Positions 35,869-45,137 of a stretch of DNA of 64,000 nucleotides are shown here, piece after piece. Every line of letters begins with the position of its first letter. Positions within the stretch are counted from its first letter, which is position 1. Below the pieces are notes generated by a model. It saw only the letters and a program-made list of their open reading frames with translations. It was not told the origin of the DNA and made no database searches. Made by a program: the position numbers and the translations under genes. Origin of the DNA: JANPCX01 sp050916095 (GTDB taxonomy: Bacteria; Pseudomonadota; Gammaproteobacteria; Burkholderiales; Burkholderiaceae_C); contig CP050901.1 of the NCBI GenBank assembly GCA_050916095.1, positions 2,480,001 to 2,544,000 on the forward strand. Direction: 5' to 3'.

Positions 35869-35889
35869 TATGTCAGTTTCCATCTCATC

Positions 35890-36603
35890 ATGAAAATCTC
35901 GCAAATACTGTTTTCGCAAGGTTTTGGTGCGAGACGCGAGTGTGAGGGCTTGATACTGGCGGGGCACGTGCGGGTACACGGGTCGCTGTGCGACGATCCT
36001 TTTGAGGATGTTGACACGCTTGGTCTGACGTTCTCTGTTCGTGGAGAAACCTGGCATTACCACGCGAAAGCACTGCTGGTGATGAACAAACCGGCAGGGC
36101 ACGAGTGCTCGCAAAAGCCTAAGCACCATCCCAGCGTTTACAGCCTGCTGCCTGCGCCCCTTCGCCGCCGTGATGTGCAAAGCATAGGCCGCCTGGATGA
36201 AGACACCACCGGCCTCTTGCTGTTCACCGACGACGGTGTGCTCAACCACCGCCTCATCTCGCCCAAACACCATGTACCCAAGGTGTACGAGGCGGCATGC
36301 AAACACCCCGTGACTGCTGACCAGGTGCAAGCGCTGCTGGACGGCGTCACGCTGCTGGACGATCCCGTACCCGTCCGCGCTGCGGCGGCCAAAGCGCTCG
36401 GTGACCGAGAGGACGGACTGTTTGGTTTGCAGCTGACTCTGACCGAGGGCAAGTACCACCAAGTCAAACGCATGGTGGCCGCAGTAGGCAACCGTGTGGA
36501 GCGACTGCATCGCTCGCAATTTGGGACTTTGCTGCTGCCTGCCGATTTGGCGCCTGGACAGTGGCGCTGGCTAGTGGGGCCGCAAGACATCGTGGCGAGA
36601 TAA
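35890..36603 (+). CDS. rsuA: 16S rRNA pseudouridine synthase RsuA-like
   Basis: Modifies a uridine in 16S rRNA. The 237-residue protein has an S4 domain at the start (ISQILFSQGFGARRECEGLI) and the catalytic Asp in IGRLDEDTTGLLLFTDDG. The RsuA/RluB-family end is KYHQVKRMVAAVGNRVERLHR. Gene length and motif order fit RsuA rather than RluB/E, but the precise target base is inferred from the family. Confidence 0.92.
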   Translation: MKISQILFSQGFGARRECEGLILAGHVRVHGSLCDDPFEDVDTLGLTFSVRGETWHYHAKALLVMNKPAGHECSQKPKHHPSVYSLLPAPLRRRDVQSIGRLDEDTTGLLLFTDDGVLNHRLISPKHHVPKVYEAACKHPVTADQVQALLDGVTLLDDPVPVRAAAAKALGDREDGLFGLQLTLTEGKYHQVKRMVAAVGNRVERLHRSQFGTLLLPADLAPGQWRWLVGPQDIVAR

Positions 36604-36610
36604 TCGAGCC

Positions 36611-37588
36611 ATGCAAGTTTTCAGAGGCTTTCATCACCCCGGTATTGCCCCGGCGTGCGCGCTGACCATCGGCAACTTTGATGGCGTGCACCGCGGTCAC
36701 CAAGCCATGTTGGCGCTGCTGCGCAGCGAAGCCCAGCACCGCAGCATCCCCAGCTGCGTGCTCACGTTCGAACCCCACCCGCGAGACTTCTTTGCCCGTT
36801 TGACGGGCAAAGAGGACGGCGCACCAGCACGCATTGCCTTGCTGCGCGACAAGCTCAGCGAATTGGAGCGCTGCGGTGTTGATCAGGTGGTCGTGATGCG
36901 TTTTGATGCCCGCTTGGCGGGACTGTCGCCGCAAGCTTTCATCGACGAGGTACTGCTGTGCGGCCTTCATGCCCGCCATGTGCTGGTCGGCGACGACTTT
37001 CGTTTTGGCAAACAACGGGCCGGTGACTACGACTTGCTGGACGCCGCCGGCGAATCACAAGGTTTTGAAGTGGCCCGCATGCGCAGCTACGAGGTGCGCG
37101 GCCACCGGGTGTCCAGCTCGGCCGTGCGCCAAGCCCTGAAAAATGGCGACATGGCGCAAGCCACTCAGATGCTGGGTCGACCCTACAGCATCAGCGGCCA
37201 TGTGATTCATGGTCGAAAGCTTGGCCGAGACTTGGGATTTCGCACACTCAATCTACGTTTTGGTCATGCGCGCCCTGCCGCTGCCGGCATCTTTGTGGTC
37301 CAGGTGCATGGATTGACCGACAAACCTGTTGCCGCGGTCGCAAGCCTAGGGGTGCGCCCCACGGTGGAGGAAAGCACTCGGGTTCTGCTCGAGGTGCATT
37401 GCTTAGAGTGGCCCGCCGGGATCGACATCAACGGCGGCTATGGCCGCTGCATTCGAGTGGACCTGCTGCACAAGCTGCACGATGAATTGCGGTACGACTC
37501 CCTGACCGACTTGCAAGCGGGCATTGCGGCAGACGTGGACCAAGCGCATGCCTGGTTCGCCAAGAACGGCTCAGAATCGCCAGCCTAA
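36611..37588 (+). CDS. ribF: Bifunctional riboflavin kinase / FAD synthetase
   Basis: Makes FMN and FAD from riboflavin. The 325 residues contain the nucleotidyltransferase signature IGNFDGVHRGHQAMLALL and VGDDFRFGKQRAGDYDLL. The C-terminal kinase domain has GHVIHGRKLGRDLGFRTLNL; the usual PTAN of that motif reads RTLN. It starts seven bases after rsuA and overlaps the convergent mipA-like gene by 18 bases. Confidence 0.96.
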   Translation: MQVFRGFHHPGIAPACALTIGNFDGVHRGHQAMLALLRSEAQHRSIPSCVLTFEPHPRDFFARLTGKEDGAPARIALLRDKLSELERCGVDQVVVMRFDARLAGLSPQAFIDEVLLCGLHARHVLVGDDFRFGKQRAGDYDLLDAAGESQGFEVARMRSYEVRGHRVSSSAVRQALKNGDMAQATQMLGRPYSISGHVIHGRKLGRDLGFRTLNLRFGHARPAAAGIFVVQVHGLTDKPVAAVASLGVRPTVEESTRVLLEVHCLEWPAGIDINGGYGRCIRVDLLHKLHDELRYDSLTDLQAGIAADVDQAHAWFAKNGSESPA

Positions 37589-38524
37589 GCCTGCGCCAAC
37601 ACCCCATTGGGTTGCCGCTTGGGTGGTGGGGCTGCTAGCCGCCTGCCCCACCAATCGTTGCACCGACGCGTTGGCGACAATCACCCAGCGTGGGTTGAGT
37701 TCATAGCGCAGGCCCGTACCTCCACGCACGTCTCGAAAGCCCGAGTCCGCGTCATGAATCGCATAACCGCTGGCGCTGGATTCGGATGGCGTGATACCAA
37801 AGTAGCTGCGCATGTATTGGCCACTCGCCCAGGTCACCCCGGTGGAGACCGACCATTTGAGTTTGGCGCTCAGCAGCCAGTCTTTACCCAAGGACAGGTC
37901 AGCCGTGTGCCCAACACCTTTGTTGAGCAAATCAAAGTTCACCCCCGGCGTGACCACCCACCCATCGCCCCATTCTTTGTGCGCAGACAAACGCAAACGC
38001 AGTGTGCGCGGCACATCGTCAACGCCGCGCAGCGCGTCGAGCCCCTTGGATCTGCGGCCACTGTCCACCCTCAAAGACAGTTTCACCCAGTTGTACTCGT
38101 CGCCCAGCAAATTCAAACCCAGGCCACGTGGCAAATCACCGGGGTCGTCGGTTCGCGCCGCAAAATTGCCATTGCTGCTGATGGACCAGCGCCCATAGCG
38201 CAACAACAATCCGGGCTTGATTGACCATCCGTAGTTCTTGGCCCCGAGGTAGTCCGGCCCCCAGTTCATGACGGCCGTGATCGCCCCCTCAATCTTGCGC
38301 GGCGCAGTATCAGGCTGCGCTTGATGGGGTGTGGCCGGGGCATCGGACAGCTCCAGGGCGTTTTGCGTCGCTGCCGCAGTCGCACAGACCCCGGCCAGCC
38401 ACCCCACCAACATCGACTTGCCAATGCGTTGCCCCACACCTCGCGGACTGTTGCGCCCCACCACCCAAGCCAGGAAACGGGGGCATAGCGCCCGGCGATG
38501 AAGCCATGGGCCGATAGAATGCAT
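37571..38524 (-). CDS. MipA/OmpV-family outer membrane protein
   Basis: Predicted outer-membrane barrel; family members are linked to scaffolding of murein synthesis or small-molecule uptake. The mature part alternates short amphipathic strands (SIKPGLLLRYGRWSISSNGN; WVVTPGVNFDLLNKGVGHTA) and ends with aromatic WGVGAGLGWRF, the usual barrel terminus. The start is uncertain. ATG 38524 gives 317 residues with a long N-region before the hydrophobic LVGWLAGVCATAAA; an internal start nearer the signal peptide is possible. The end overlaps ribF. Confidence 0.85.
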   Translation of the reverse strand: MHSIGPWLHRRALCPRFLAWVVGRNSPRGVGQRIGKSMLVGWLAGVCATAAATQNALELSDAPATPHQAQPDTAPRKIEGAITAVMNWGPDYLGAKNYGWSIKPGLLLRYGRWSISSNGNFAARTDDPGDLPRGLGLNLLGDEYNWVKLSLRVDSGRRSKGLDALRGVDDVPRTLRLRLSAHKEWGDGWVVTPGVNFDLLNKGVGHTADLSLGKDWLLSAKLKWSVSTGVTWASGQYMRSYFGITPSESSASGYAIHDADSGFRDVRGGTGLRYELNPRWVIVANASVQRLVGQAASSPTTQAATQWGVGAGLGWRF

Positions 38525-38740
38525 CATGAGTTCATTGTGTACTGCATTCCTTCCTAGCGGGTGTTTTCGATTGCTGGCCGTTGCCACTGAGCGCCAAACC
38601 ACACGCGACCGAATTCCGGGCTGTTGATCCACCACGCGTTGCGCTGCGGCTCTAGTGCCGCAACAAGGTCACCACCCCGCTTTCGCCAAAAACGCCATCT
38701 GATTCGCGTCGGCACACTTCATTTTCATTTGAGCACCCTC

Positions 38741-41602
38741 ATGTCTACTCCTGATCAAGCCGCGCCAAGCGACTACCGCAGCACCCTGAACCTGCCCGAC
38801 ACGCCCTTTCCAATGCGCGGCGACCTGCCCAAACGCGAACCGGCATGGGTCAAGGCGTGGGATGAAGCGGGCCTGTATGACCAGCTTCGGCAAGCCCGAA
38901 GCAGCGCCCCCAAGTTTGTCTTGCACGACGGTCCACCCTACGCCAACGGCCAACTCCACATTGGCCATGCGGTGAACAAAGTGCTCAAGGACATGATCGT
39001 CAAAGCACGCCAGCTCAAAGGTTTGGACGCGCGTTATGTGCCGGGCTGGGATTGCCACGGCCTGCCCATCGAGAACCAAATTGAAAAGAACTTTGGCCGC
39101 AACCTGTCGCGCGCCGAAGTGCAAGCCAAGAGTCGGGCTTACGCCACCGAACAAATCGCCGGCCAAATGGCGGACTTCAAACGCCTGGGCGTGCTGGGCG
39201 ACTGGGCGCGGCCCTACCGCACCATGGACTTCGGCAACGAGGCTGGAGAAATCCGCGTGCTCAAGCGATTGATGGAGCGCGGCTATGTTTACCGTGGCCT
39301 CAAACCCATCTACTGGTGTTTTGACTGCGGCTCTTCGTTGGCCGAGTTTGAGATTGAGTACGCAGACAAAACATCACAAACCCTGGATGTGGCGTTTCTG
39401 TGCGCAGAGCCCGAGCGTTTGGCAGCAGCGTTTGGCCAGCCCTCATTACAAAAAGACGCCTTCGCGGTGATCTGGACCACGACCGCCTGGACGCTGCCCG
39501 CCAACCAAGCCCTCAACCTCAACCCGACGCTTGAATACGCGCTGGTGGACACGGAACGTGGCCTCTTGGTGCTTGCCGCCAGCTTGGTCGAGAAGTGTTT
39601 GGGGCGTTATGGGCTGACCGGCCAGGTACTGGCCACTTGCCTGGGTGAAAAACTCGGCGGCTTGAATTTTCACCACCCCTTGGCCCACGTACATGAAGGC
39701 TACAAGCGCCTCAGTCCGGTGTACTTGGCCGACTACGCCACCGCCGACGACGGCACCGGCATTGTCCATTCCGCACCGGCTTATGGCGTGGACGACTTCA
39801 ACTCCTGCCGTGCCCACGGCATGAAGCTGGACGACATCTTGAACCCGGTGCAAGGCAATGGCAGCTATGAGGCCGCCCTGCCCTTGTTCGGTGGTCAAAA
39901 CATCTGGAAAGCCTGTCCGGTCATCATCGAAGCGCTGCGAGACGCAGGCCGCCTGATGGCCACGGACAAACTCGTGCACAGCTACCCTCATTGCTGGCGG
40001 CACAAAACCCCAGTGATCTACCGTGCCGCCGCGCAGTGGTTTGTGCGCATGGACGAGGCTGGCCCAGGGACTGCAGGTGTTTTCACACAAGACAAAGCCG
40101 CCAAAACATTACGCCAATCGGCCCTGGATGCAATTGACGCGACCGCCTTCTACCCGGAGAACGGTCGAGCCCGCTTGCGCGACATGATCTCCAACCGACC
40201 GGATTGGTGCATCAGCCGCCAGCGCAACTGGGGCGTGCCACTGCCCTTCTTTTTGCACAAGGACAGTGGCGAGTTGCACCCCAACACGCTGGAATTCATG
40301 GACCGCGCAGCAAGCTTGGTGGAGAAAGGCGGCATCGAAGCCTGGTCCACACTCAACCCCAGCGACTGGTTGGGCGCTGAAGCGGAGCAATACACCAAAA
40401 GCAATGACATCCTGGACGTTTGGTTCGACTCGGGCTCTACCTTCTCGCACGTGCTGCGTGGTTCACACTCGAACGAGCGCCATGATGGCGGCCCCGAGGC
40501 GGACTTGTATTTGGAAGGCCATGACCAACACCGAGGCTGGTTCCACTCGTCCCTACTCATCGCTTGCGCGCTGGAAGACCGCGCTCCCTACCGTGGTTTA
40601 TTGACTCACGGATTTGTCACTGATGAAAAGGGCGAAAAGCAGAGTAAGAGCAAAGGCAACGTGGTCGCGCCCCAGTCCATCAGTGAAAAACTCGGAGCTG
40701 AGATTATTCGTTTGTGGGTGGCCAGCACGGACTACTCAGGCGACCTGAAAGTTGGAAAGGACATTCTGGACCGCGTGGTCGACGCCTACCGCCGCATCCG
40801 CAACACCCTGCGTTTTTTGCTGGCCAATACCAGTGACTTCGACGTGGCACACGACCTGGTGCCCGTGGCCGACATGCTGGAGATCGACCGCTATGCGCTG
40901 GCGCGCGCAGCGTCGTTGCAGACAGAAATCCTAGCCCACTACGAGGTTTACGAGTTTCACCCGGTGGTGGCCAAACTGCAGGTGTATTGCAGTGAGGATC
41001 TGGGCGCGTTTTACCTTGATGTTCTCAAAGACAGGCTCTACACCACGGCCCCGAAATCCTTGGCGCGTCGCTCGGCACAAACCGCGCTGTGGCACATCAC
41101 CCACGCCATGCTGCGCTGGATGGCACCCTTCTTGAGCTTCACTGCAGAAGAAGCCTGGCCCATCTTTTCCCCGGGTACGTCACCGTCGATCTTCACCCAG
41201 GTTTACAGCGATGTCGAAGCCTGGAAAGACGATGCGTTGCTGGCCAAATGGGCTCGCATTCGCGAAGTGCGTGATGTGGTGAACAAAGACATTGAATCGG
41301 TTCGCAGCAGCGGGCAACTGGGCTCGTCTCTACAGGCGTGGGTCAACATCGCCGCGCCTCAAGACATTGCCGACTTGCTGATGAGCTTGGGCGACGATTT
41401 GAAGTTCGTGACCATCACCTCTCAAGCCACCGTCACCGTGGCCGAGAGCTTGTCGGTGTCTGTCAGCACGGCAACCGCCAAAAAATGCGAACGTTGCTGG
41501 CACTACCGTGACGACGTTGACCACGATCCAAACCACCCAGGGCTGTGTGGCCGCTGCACCAGCAACCTCTACGGTGCGGGTGAAGAACGAAAGGTGGCTT
41601 GA
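38741..41602 (+). CDS. ileS: Isoleucine-tRNA ligase
   Basis: Charges tRNA-Ile, with editing of valine. The 953-residue class I synthetase has the HIGH motif in YANGQLHIGHAVNKVLKDM and the KMSKS loop as KGEKQSKSKGNV (KQSKS variant). A C-terminal zinc site is visible (CERCWHY and CGRC). ATG 38741 is the usual start (MSTPDQAAPSDYRSTLNLPD). It ends three bases before lspA, an old conserved pair. Confidence 0.98.
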   Translation: MSTPDQAAPSDYRSTLNLPDTPFPMRGDLPKREPAWVKAWDEAGLYDQLRQARSSAPKFVLHDGPPYANGQLHIGHAVNKVLKDMIVKARQLKGLDARYVPGWDCHGLPIENQIEKNFGRNLSRAEVQAKSRAYATEQIAGQMADFKRLGVLGDWARPYRTMDFGNEAGEIRVLKRLMERGYVYRGLKPIYWCFDCGSSLAEFEIEYADKTSQTLDVAFLCAEPERLAAAFGQPSLQKDAFAVIWTTTAWTLPANQALNLNPTLEYALVDTERGLLVLAASLVEKCLGRYGLTGQVLATCLGEKLGGLNFHHPLAHVHEGYKRLSPVYLADYATADDGTGIVHSAPAYGVDDFNSCRAHGMKLDDILNPVQGNGSYEAALPLFGGQNIWKACPVIIEALRDAGRLMATDKLVHSYPHCWRHKTPVIYRAAAQWFVRMDEAGPGTAGVFTQDKAAKTLRQSALDAIDATAFYPENGRARLRDMISNRPDWCISRQRNWGVPLPFFLHKDSGELHPNTLEFMDRAASLVEKGGIEAWSTLNPSDWLGAEAEQYTKSNDILDVWFDSGSTFSHVLRGSHSNERHDGGPEADLYLEGHDQHRGWFHSSLLIACALEDRAPYRGLLTHGFVTDEKGEKQSKSKGNVVAPQSISEKLGAEIIRLWVASTDYSGDLKVGKDILDRVVDAYRRIRNTLRFLLANTSDFDVAHDLVPVADMLEIDRYALARAASLQTEILAHYEVYEFHPVVAKLQVYCSEDLGAFYLDVLKDRLYTTAPKSLARRSAQTALWHITHAMLRWMAPFLSFTAEEAWPIFSPGTSPSIFTQVYSDVEAWKDDALLAKWARIREVRDVVNKDIESVRSSGQLGSSLQAWVNIAAPQDIADLLMSLGDDLKFVTITSQATVTVAESLSVSVSTATAKKCERCWHYRDDVDHDPNHPGLCGRCTSNLYGAGEERKVA

Positions 41603-41605
41603 GCC

Positions 41606-42097
41606 ATGGCCAAATCAGGTGGATTCAAAAGTCTGTGGCCTTGGTTGGGTTTGGCGCTGGTCATCATCTTGCTGGACCAGTTCACCAAAACTTTGATCCT
41701 GGGTTACTTCCAGTACGGCGAGAGTCGTTACGTCACCTCGTTCTTCAACTTGGTTCGTTGGCACAACACCGGTGCCGCTTTCTCTTTCTTGGCAGGGGCT
41801 TCAGGTTGGCAACGCTGGTTTTTCATCGGTCTGGGACTGACCGTCACGCTGTTCATTACATGGTTGCTCTACCAACACCATGCCCAGCGTATGTTCAGCC
41901 TGGCGCTGAGCCTGATCATGGGCGGAGGGCTCGGCAATGTGATTGACCGCATGCTGCACGGTTATGTGGTTGACTTCCTCCAGGTTCACGGCTGGGGTTG
42001 GTATTTCCCGAGTTTTAATGTGGCCGACAGCGCCATCACCATCGGTGCGGTGCTATTGATACTTGACGAATTGCTGAGGGTCAAACGCGCCCGGTGA
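41606..42097 (+). CDS. lspA: Lipoprotein signal peptidase LspA
   Basis: Inner-membrane aspartyl protease that cleaves lipoprotein signal peptides. The 163 residues form four helices; the catalytic Asp residues are in GGGLGNVIDRMLHG and FPSFNVADSAITIG. It follows ileS by three bases and should process the several lipoproteins encoded in this window. Confidence 0.98.
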   Translation: MAKSGGFKSLWPWLGLALVIILLDQFTKTLILGYFQYGESRYVTSFFNLVRWHNTGAAFSFLAGASGWQRWFFIGLGLTVTLFITWLLYQHHAQRMFSLALSLIMGGGLGNVIDRMLHGYVVDFLQVHGWGWYFPSFNVADSAITIGAVLLILDELLRVKRAR

Positions 42098-42189
42098 GTC
42101 TGTCCAGTGCTCAGCGGTAAAGGCTTGCAGGTGAGCGCCCCAAACGCAGTGGGCTGAGGCATCATGCAGGCAATATAAAACCCACCTGC

Positions 42190-43677
42190 ATGCTGGATTT
42201 TTCTTGCCTCACCCACTACGAGTGGCTCGACCTGCCGGTCTGGGTATTCGATGCCGAACGGTCTCGCATGGCCTGGGCCAACCCTGCGGCGTTGGCGTTT
42301 TGGCATGACCACGATCTGAAGAGTTTGCTGGCACGTGACTTCTCCGACCTGAGTGAAGGCACACGCACACGTTTGCAATTGGCCATGCAAGCGCATGCAA
42401 AGGGTGAGATCAACCGAGCGTCTTGGACGCTTTATCCGCAAGGCGTTCCGGTCACCACCATGCTGGTCTCCAGAGGCATAGCCCTCGACGACGGCCGCGC
42501 GGCGATTTTGTTCGTGGCCGAACCCTTGGTGGTGGGCCTGGACGCCACCATGCGCCGTGGCGTTGAGGCCATCGCCCATACCTCGGTGCGAATCGCTCTG
42601 CACGATCTGCCCCATGGCAAGGTTTTGATGCGCAACCCAGCGGCCGCGCAAGCCTTTGGTGCAGTCCCCGAGGAAAACGTCAGTGGCCATCGCAAGAGTG
42701 ACGACTTCAGCCCCATGTTTCCTGACCCCGCCATCGCCACACGCATCGTGGCGCAACTCAAAAAAGGCCAAACCTTCAGCGCCGAGATGGAGTTGAACAC
42801 CCAGCAGGGACAACGTTGGCATGGCATCGACATTCGCCCTGTCGTCGATCCCGTCACAGGTGAACGCGCGATGCAGGTCAATGCGCGCGACATTGCCGAC
42901 CTCAAAGCCGCGCAGCGCGCTTTGGAAGTTGCGCTGCAGGCCGCCGACACCGCCAATTTGGCCAAGACCTCGTTCCTGGCTAATATGAGCCACGAAATTC
43001 GCACGCCCATGAACGGCGTACTCGGCTTGACCGAGTTGGTACTGCACTCTGAGCTGACGGACAAACAACGCCACTACATCGAGCTGGCGCATCAGTCGGC
43101 ACAGGGCTTGATGGTCATCATCAATGACTTGCTGGATGTGGCAAAGATCGAGTCTGGCCGCATGCAACTCGAAGAACAAGTCCTGTCCCTGCAAACCTGT
43201 TTAGACGAGTGTTTGTTGCCTTTGCAGGTGCAAGCCAACCGCAAAGGCGTGCGCTTGGCACACCAGGTGGCGTCCAACGTGCCCGACGCCTTGTTGGGCG
43301 ATGCCGGACGTTTGCGTCAGGTGCTGATCAATCTCGTCGGCAATGCGCTGAAGTTCACTGAAAGCGGCGATGTGCGCGTTGAGGTGAATGTGGATGAAAA
43401 CAGCACCGCCTCATCTGAAGAAACCAAACACATCGTGCTGCGCTTTGCAGTTCATGACACCGGCATCGGAATGACCGAAGAACAAACCAAGCGCGTGTTC
43501 GAGCCCTTCACCCAAGCCGACAGCAGCATCACCAGGCGTTACGGCGGAACCGGATTGGGCTTAACCATCGTCTCGCGTCTGGTGGCCTTGATGGAAGGCG
43601 AGGTCAAGGTCCGCAGCACGCTGCGTGTGGGCAGTACCTTTGAGTTCACAGCACGGCTGCGTCGCCCTCAGGGCTGA
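42190..43677 (+). CDS. PAS-containing sensor histidine kinase
   Basis: Cytoplasmic sensor kinase with unknown signal. The 495-residue protein has two PAS-like regions (about 12-110 and 125-235). The dimerisation helix has the phosphoacceptor H268 (FLANMSHEIRTPMNGVLGL). A complete ATPase domain follows, with N-box LINLVGNALKFT (about 379-390), G1 VHDTGIGMT and G2 YGGTGLGLTIV. No transmembrane helix or receiver domain is visible, and no response-regulator gene is adjacent. Spacing of 92 bp from lspA suggests a separate promoter. Confidence 0.93.
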   Translation: MLDFSCLTHYEWLDLPVWVFDAERSRMAWANPAALAFWHDHDLKSLLARDFSDLSEGTRTRLQLAMQAHAKGEINRASWTLYPQGVPVTTMLVSRGIALDDGRAAILFVAEPLVVGLDATMRRGVEAIAHTSVRIALHDLPHGKVLMRNPAAAQAFGAVPEENVSGHRKSDDFSPMFPDPAIATRIVAQLKKGQTFSAEMELNTQQGQRWHGIDIRPVVDPVTGERAMQVNARDIADLKAAQRALEVALQAADTANLAKTSFLANMSHEIRTPMNGVLGLTELVLHSELTDKQRHYIELAHQSAQGLMVIINDLLDVAKIESGRMQLEEQVLSLQTCLDECLLPLQVQANRKGVRLAHQVASNVPDALLGDAGRLRQVLINLVGNALKFTESGDVRVEVNVDENSTASSEETKHIVLRFAVHDTGIGMTEEQTKRVFEPFTQADSSITRRYGGTGLGLTIVSRLVALMEGEVKVRSTLRVGSTFEFTARLRRPQG

Positions 43678-43763
43678 GCCTGATCCGCACGAGGCGGCTT
43701 TTCAGTCAATATCCGACTTGATTGGCGACGATGTTCAGCTTGCCTCTGAATGCACCCTCATCA

Positions 43764-43796
43764 CCCCAACCCTCTTCCAGAGGGAGAGGGTTGGGG
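43764..43796. repeat. Hairpin repeat CCCCAACCCTCT/AGAGGGTTGGGG
   Basis: Perfect 12-bp stem with a nine-base loop in the 226-bp gap between the convergent kinase and PLC-like genes. Similar CCCTCTCC..GAGAGGG repeats are widespread in Proteobacteria. No T run follows on either strand, so a terminator role is possible but unproven. Confidence 0.7.
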
Positions 43797-43903
43797 CAAG
43801 GGCGGCGCGCGCCACGGAAAAACCTTGGCTGAACGTCGTCGCTGATCAGCGATAACCGAAGCCATTCGGCAATCAGCATTTTTCTCGACATCGGCGCCAC
43901 CTG

Positions 43904-45082
43904 TCACCAACTACCTCTTTGCCCCACTGGTCCGATATTCATGCGGGCCGCAATGGCCACAGGGATGGCCATGCCATTCCATGGTGACCCGGCGTTTTGG
44001 TGTGTGGTGGAGTCGTAGTCGTCCACATAAATGATGTTGATCTTGGGGTCTGCTGCGGGGTTGTAGCAAACACCGGCCCAACCTCTATTGGGGCCGCAAA
44101 ACAGATCCAGCAGCAAAGGATTGGCAACATCTTGAGCGGCTTGCAGTGGGTCCCAGGTGCCCGTGAGCGTCAGCGAGAACTGGGGCGTCAATGTCCACGA
44201 CAGCAAATGCAATGTGCCGGGCACGCCGCCCACCGCGTTAGGCGTCCAGTTGCCGGGGTTGAACGGCTGGGTGGTGTAAGGGAAACCCGCCCGGTTGCGC
44301 AACTTGTTGAGCTGGTCGGTGCGTATGCCCGACAACACATAACCATCATCCACACGCCCCAGGTTGGAATACTGGTCAAACAACTGGATGGGGTTGGGAG
44401 CGGCTGGGTATTTGGGGGACAACACGAAAAAGCCGTTGCCAGGCAGCGGTGCGCCAGCCGCGGTGAAAGGCAATGTCATGACATAAGGTTCCTGGGGCGT
44501 ATCCAGCGCCCCGTCATACAACACCACGACCCGGGAGCGCATTCCTCCTGGCACCAAGGGCGGCGCACCTCCCATTGCAGCGGTAGACAAGAGCTGCGCG
44601 TACGGTGTGTTGAAAAGATTGATATTGGCTTGTGTGTAGTCCAATAAATGAGGGCCCAAGGCATTCTGAATCGCCTGGACCAGATTGGTGTGCAACTGGT
44701 TGGTGAACTTGTAGAAGTGGGACACATTGAGTATCACCAGTTCCCGATCGGTTGGAGCCAGGCTGTCAAAGTAGTCACGAATCTGCTGCAGGATGCCGTC
44801 TGCGCCGGTCAGCTCGCCACCCCAATAAAACGCACCGTGATAGGTCCAGAACTCTGTGCCCTTGGCGCAGGGCCGGATGTCGAAATAACGCACCCCACCG
44901 GCGAGTTGTTGAAAAATATCTTGGGTCTGCGTTGCGGAGTAAACGTTGGAAATTCTTTGGTCACGATAGCAACCCGAATCGTGGGTTCCTGGCAGCGTGA
45001 TCTGGCTGAGGGTGCGATTCTGGAAAGGCAGCGGTGACGCATTCAGCGCAGCGTCGTAGAAGAGGTCGGTCATCCAGGGCAT
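43904..45082 (-). CDS. PI-PLC X-domain protein at the end of the reb operon
   Basis: Probable phosphodiesterase of the phosphatidylinositol-specific phospholipase C fold. The 392-residue protein shows ITLPGTHDSGCYRDQ (first catalytic His), GGVRYFDIRPCAKGTEFWTY with HGAFYWGG (second His), and LVILNVSHFYKF. ATG 45082 has GAAGGA seven bases upstream. No signal peptide is visible, so release would need lysis or another route. It is the last gene of the minus-strand run that begins with rebB at 52116. A role as a membrane-damaging effector co-made with R-bodies is inferred from position only. Confidence 0.85.
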   Translation of the reverse strand: MPWMTDLFYDAALNASPLPFQNRTLSQITLPGTHDSGCYRDQRISNVYSATQTQDIFQQLAGGVRYFDIRPCAKGTEFWTYHGAFYWGGELTGADGILQQIRDYFDSLAPTDRELVILNVSHFYKFTNQLHTNLVQAIQNALGPHLLDYTQANINLFNTPYAQLLSTAAMGGAPPLVPGGMRSRVVVLYDGALDTPQEPYVMTLPFTAAGAPLPGNGFFVLSPKYPAAPNPIQLFDQYSNLGRVDDGYVLSGIRTDQLNKLRNRAGFPYTTQPFNPGNWTPNAVGGVPGTLHLLSWTLTPQFSLTLTGTWDPLQAAQDVANPLLLDLFCGPNRGWAGVCYNPAADPKINIIYVDDYDSTTHQNAGSPWNGMAIPVAIAARMNIGPVGQRGSW

Positions 45083-45137
45083 GGTTCGGTCCTTCGGGGT
45101 TGGGTACTCGCGCTGCTGTTGGCGGATCAATGCCGCG

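Noticed and set aside
40600..40660. KQSKS instead of KMSKS in IleS as a sign of altered function or mupirocin resistance
   Set aside because: The second position of the loop varies among active synthetases; all other IleS motifs are intact.
43764..43796. Rho-independent terminator of the reb operon
   Set aside because: Strong 12-bp stem, but no T run on the minus strand and it is a widespread repeat type; listed only as a repeat.
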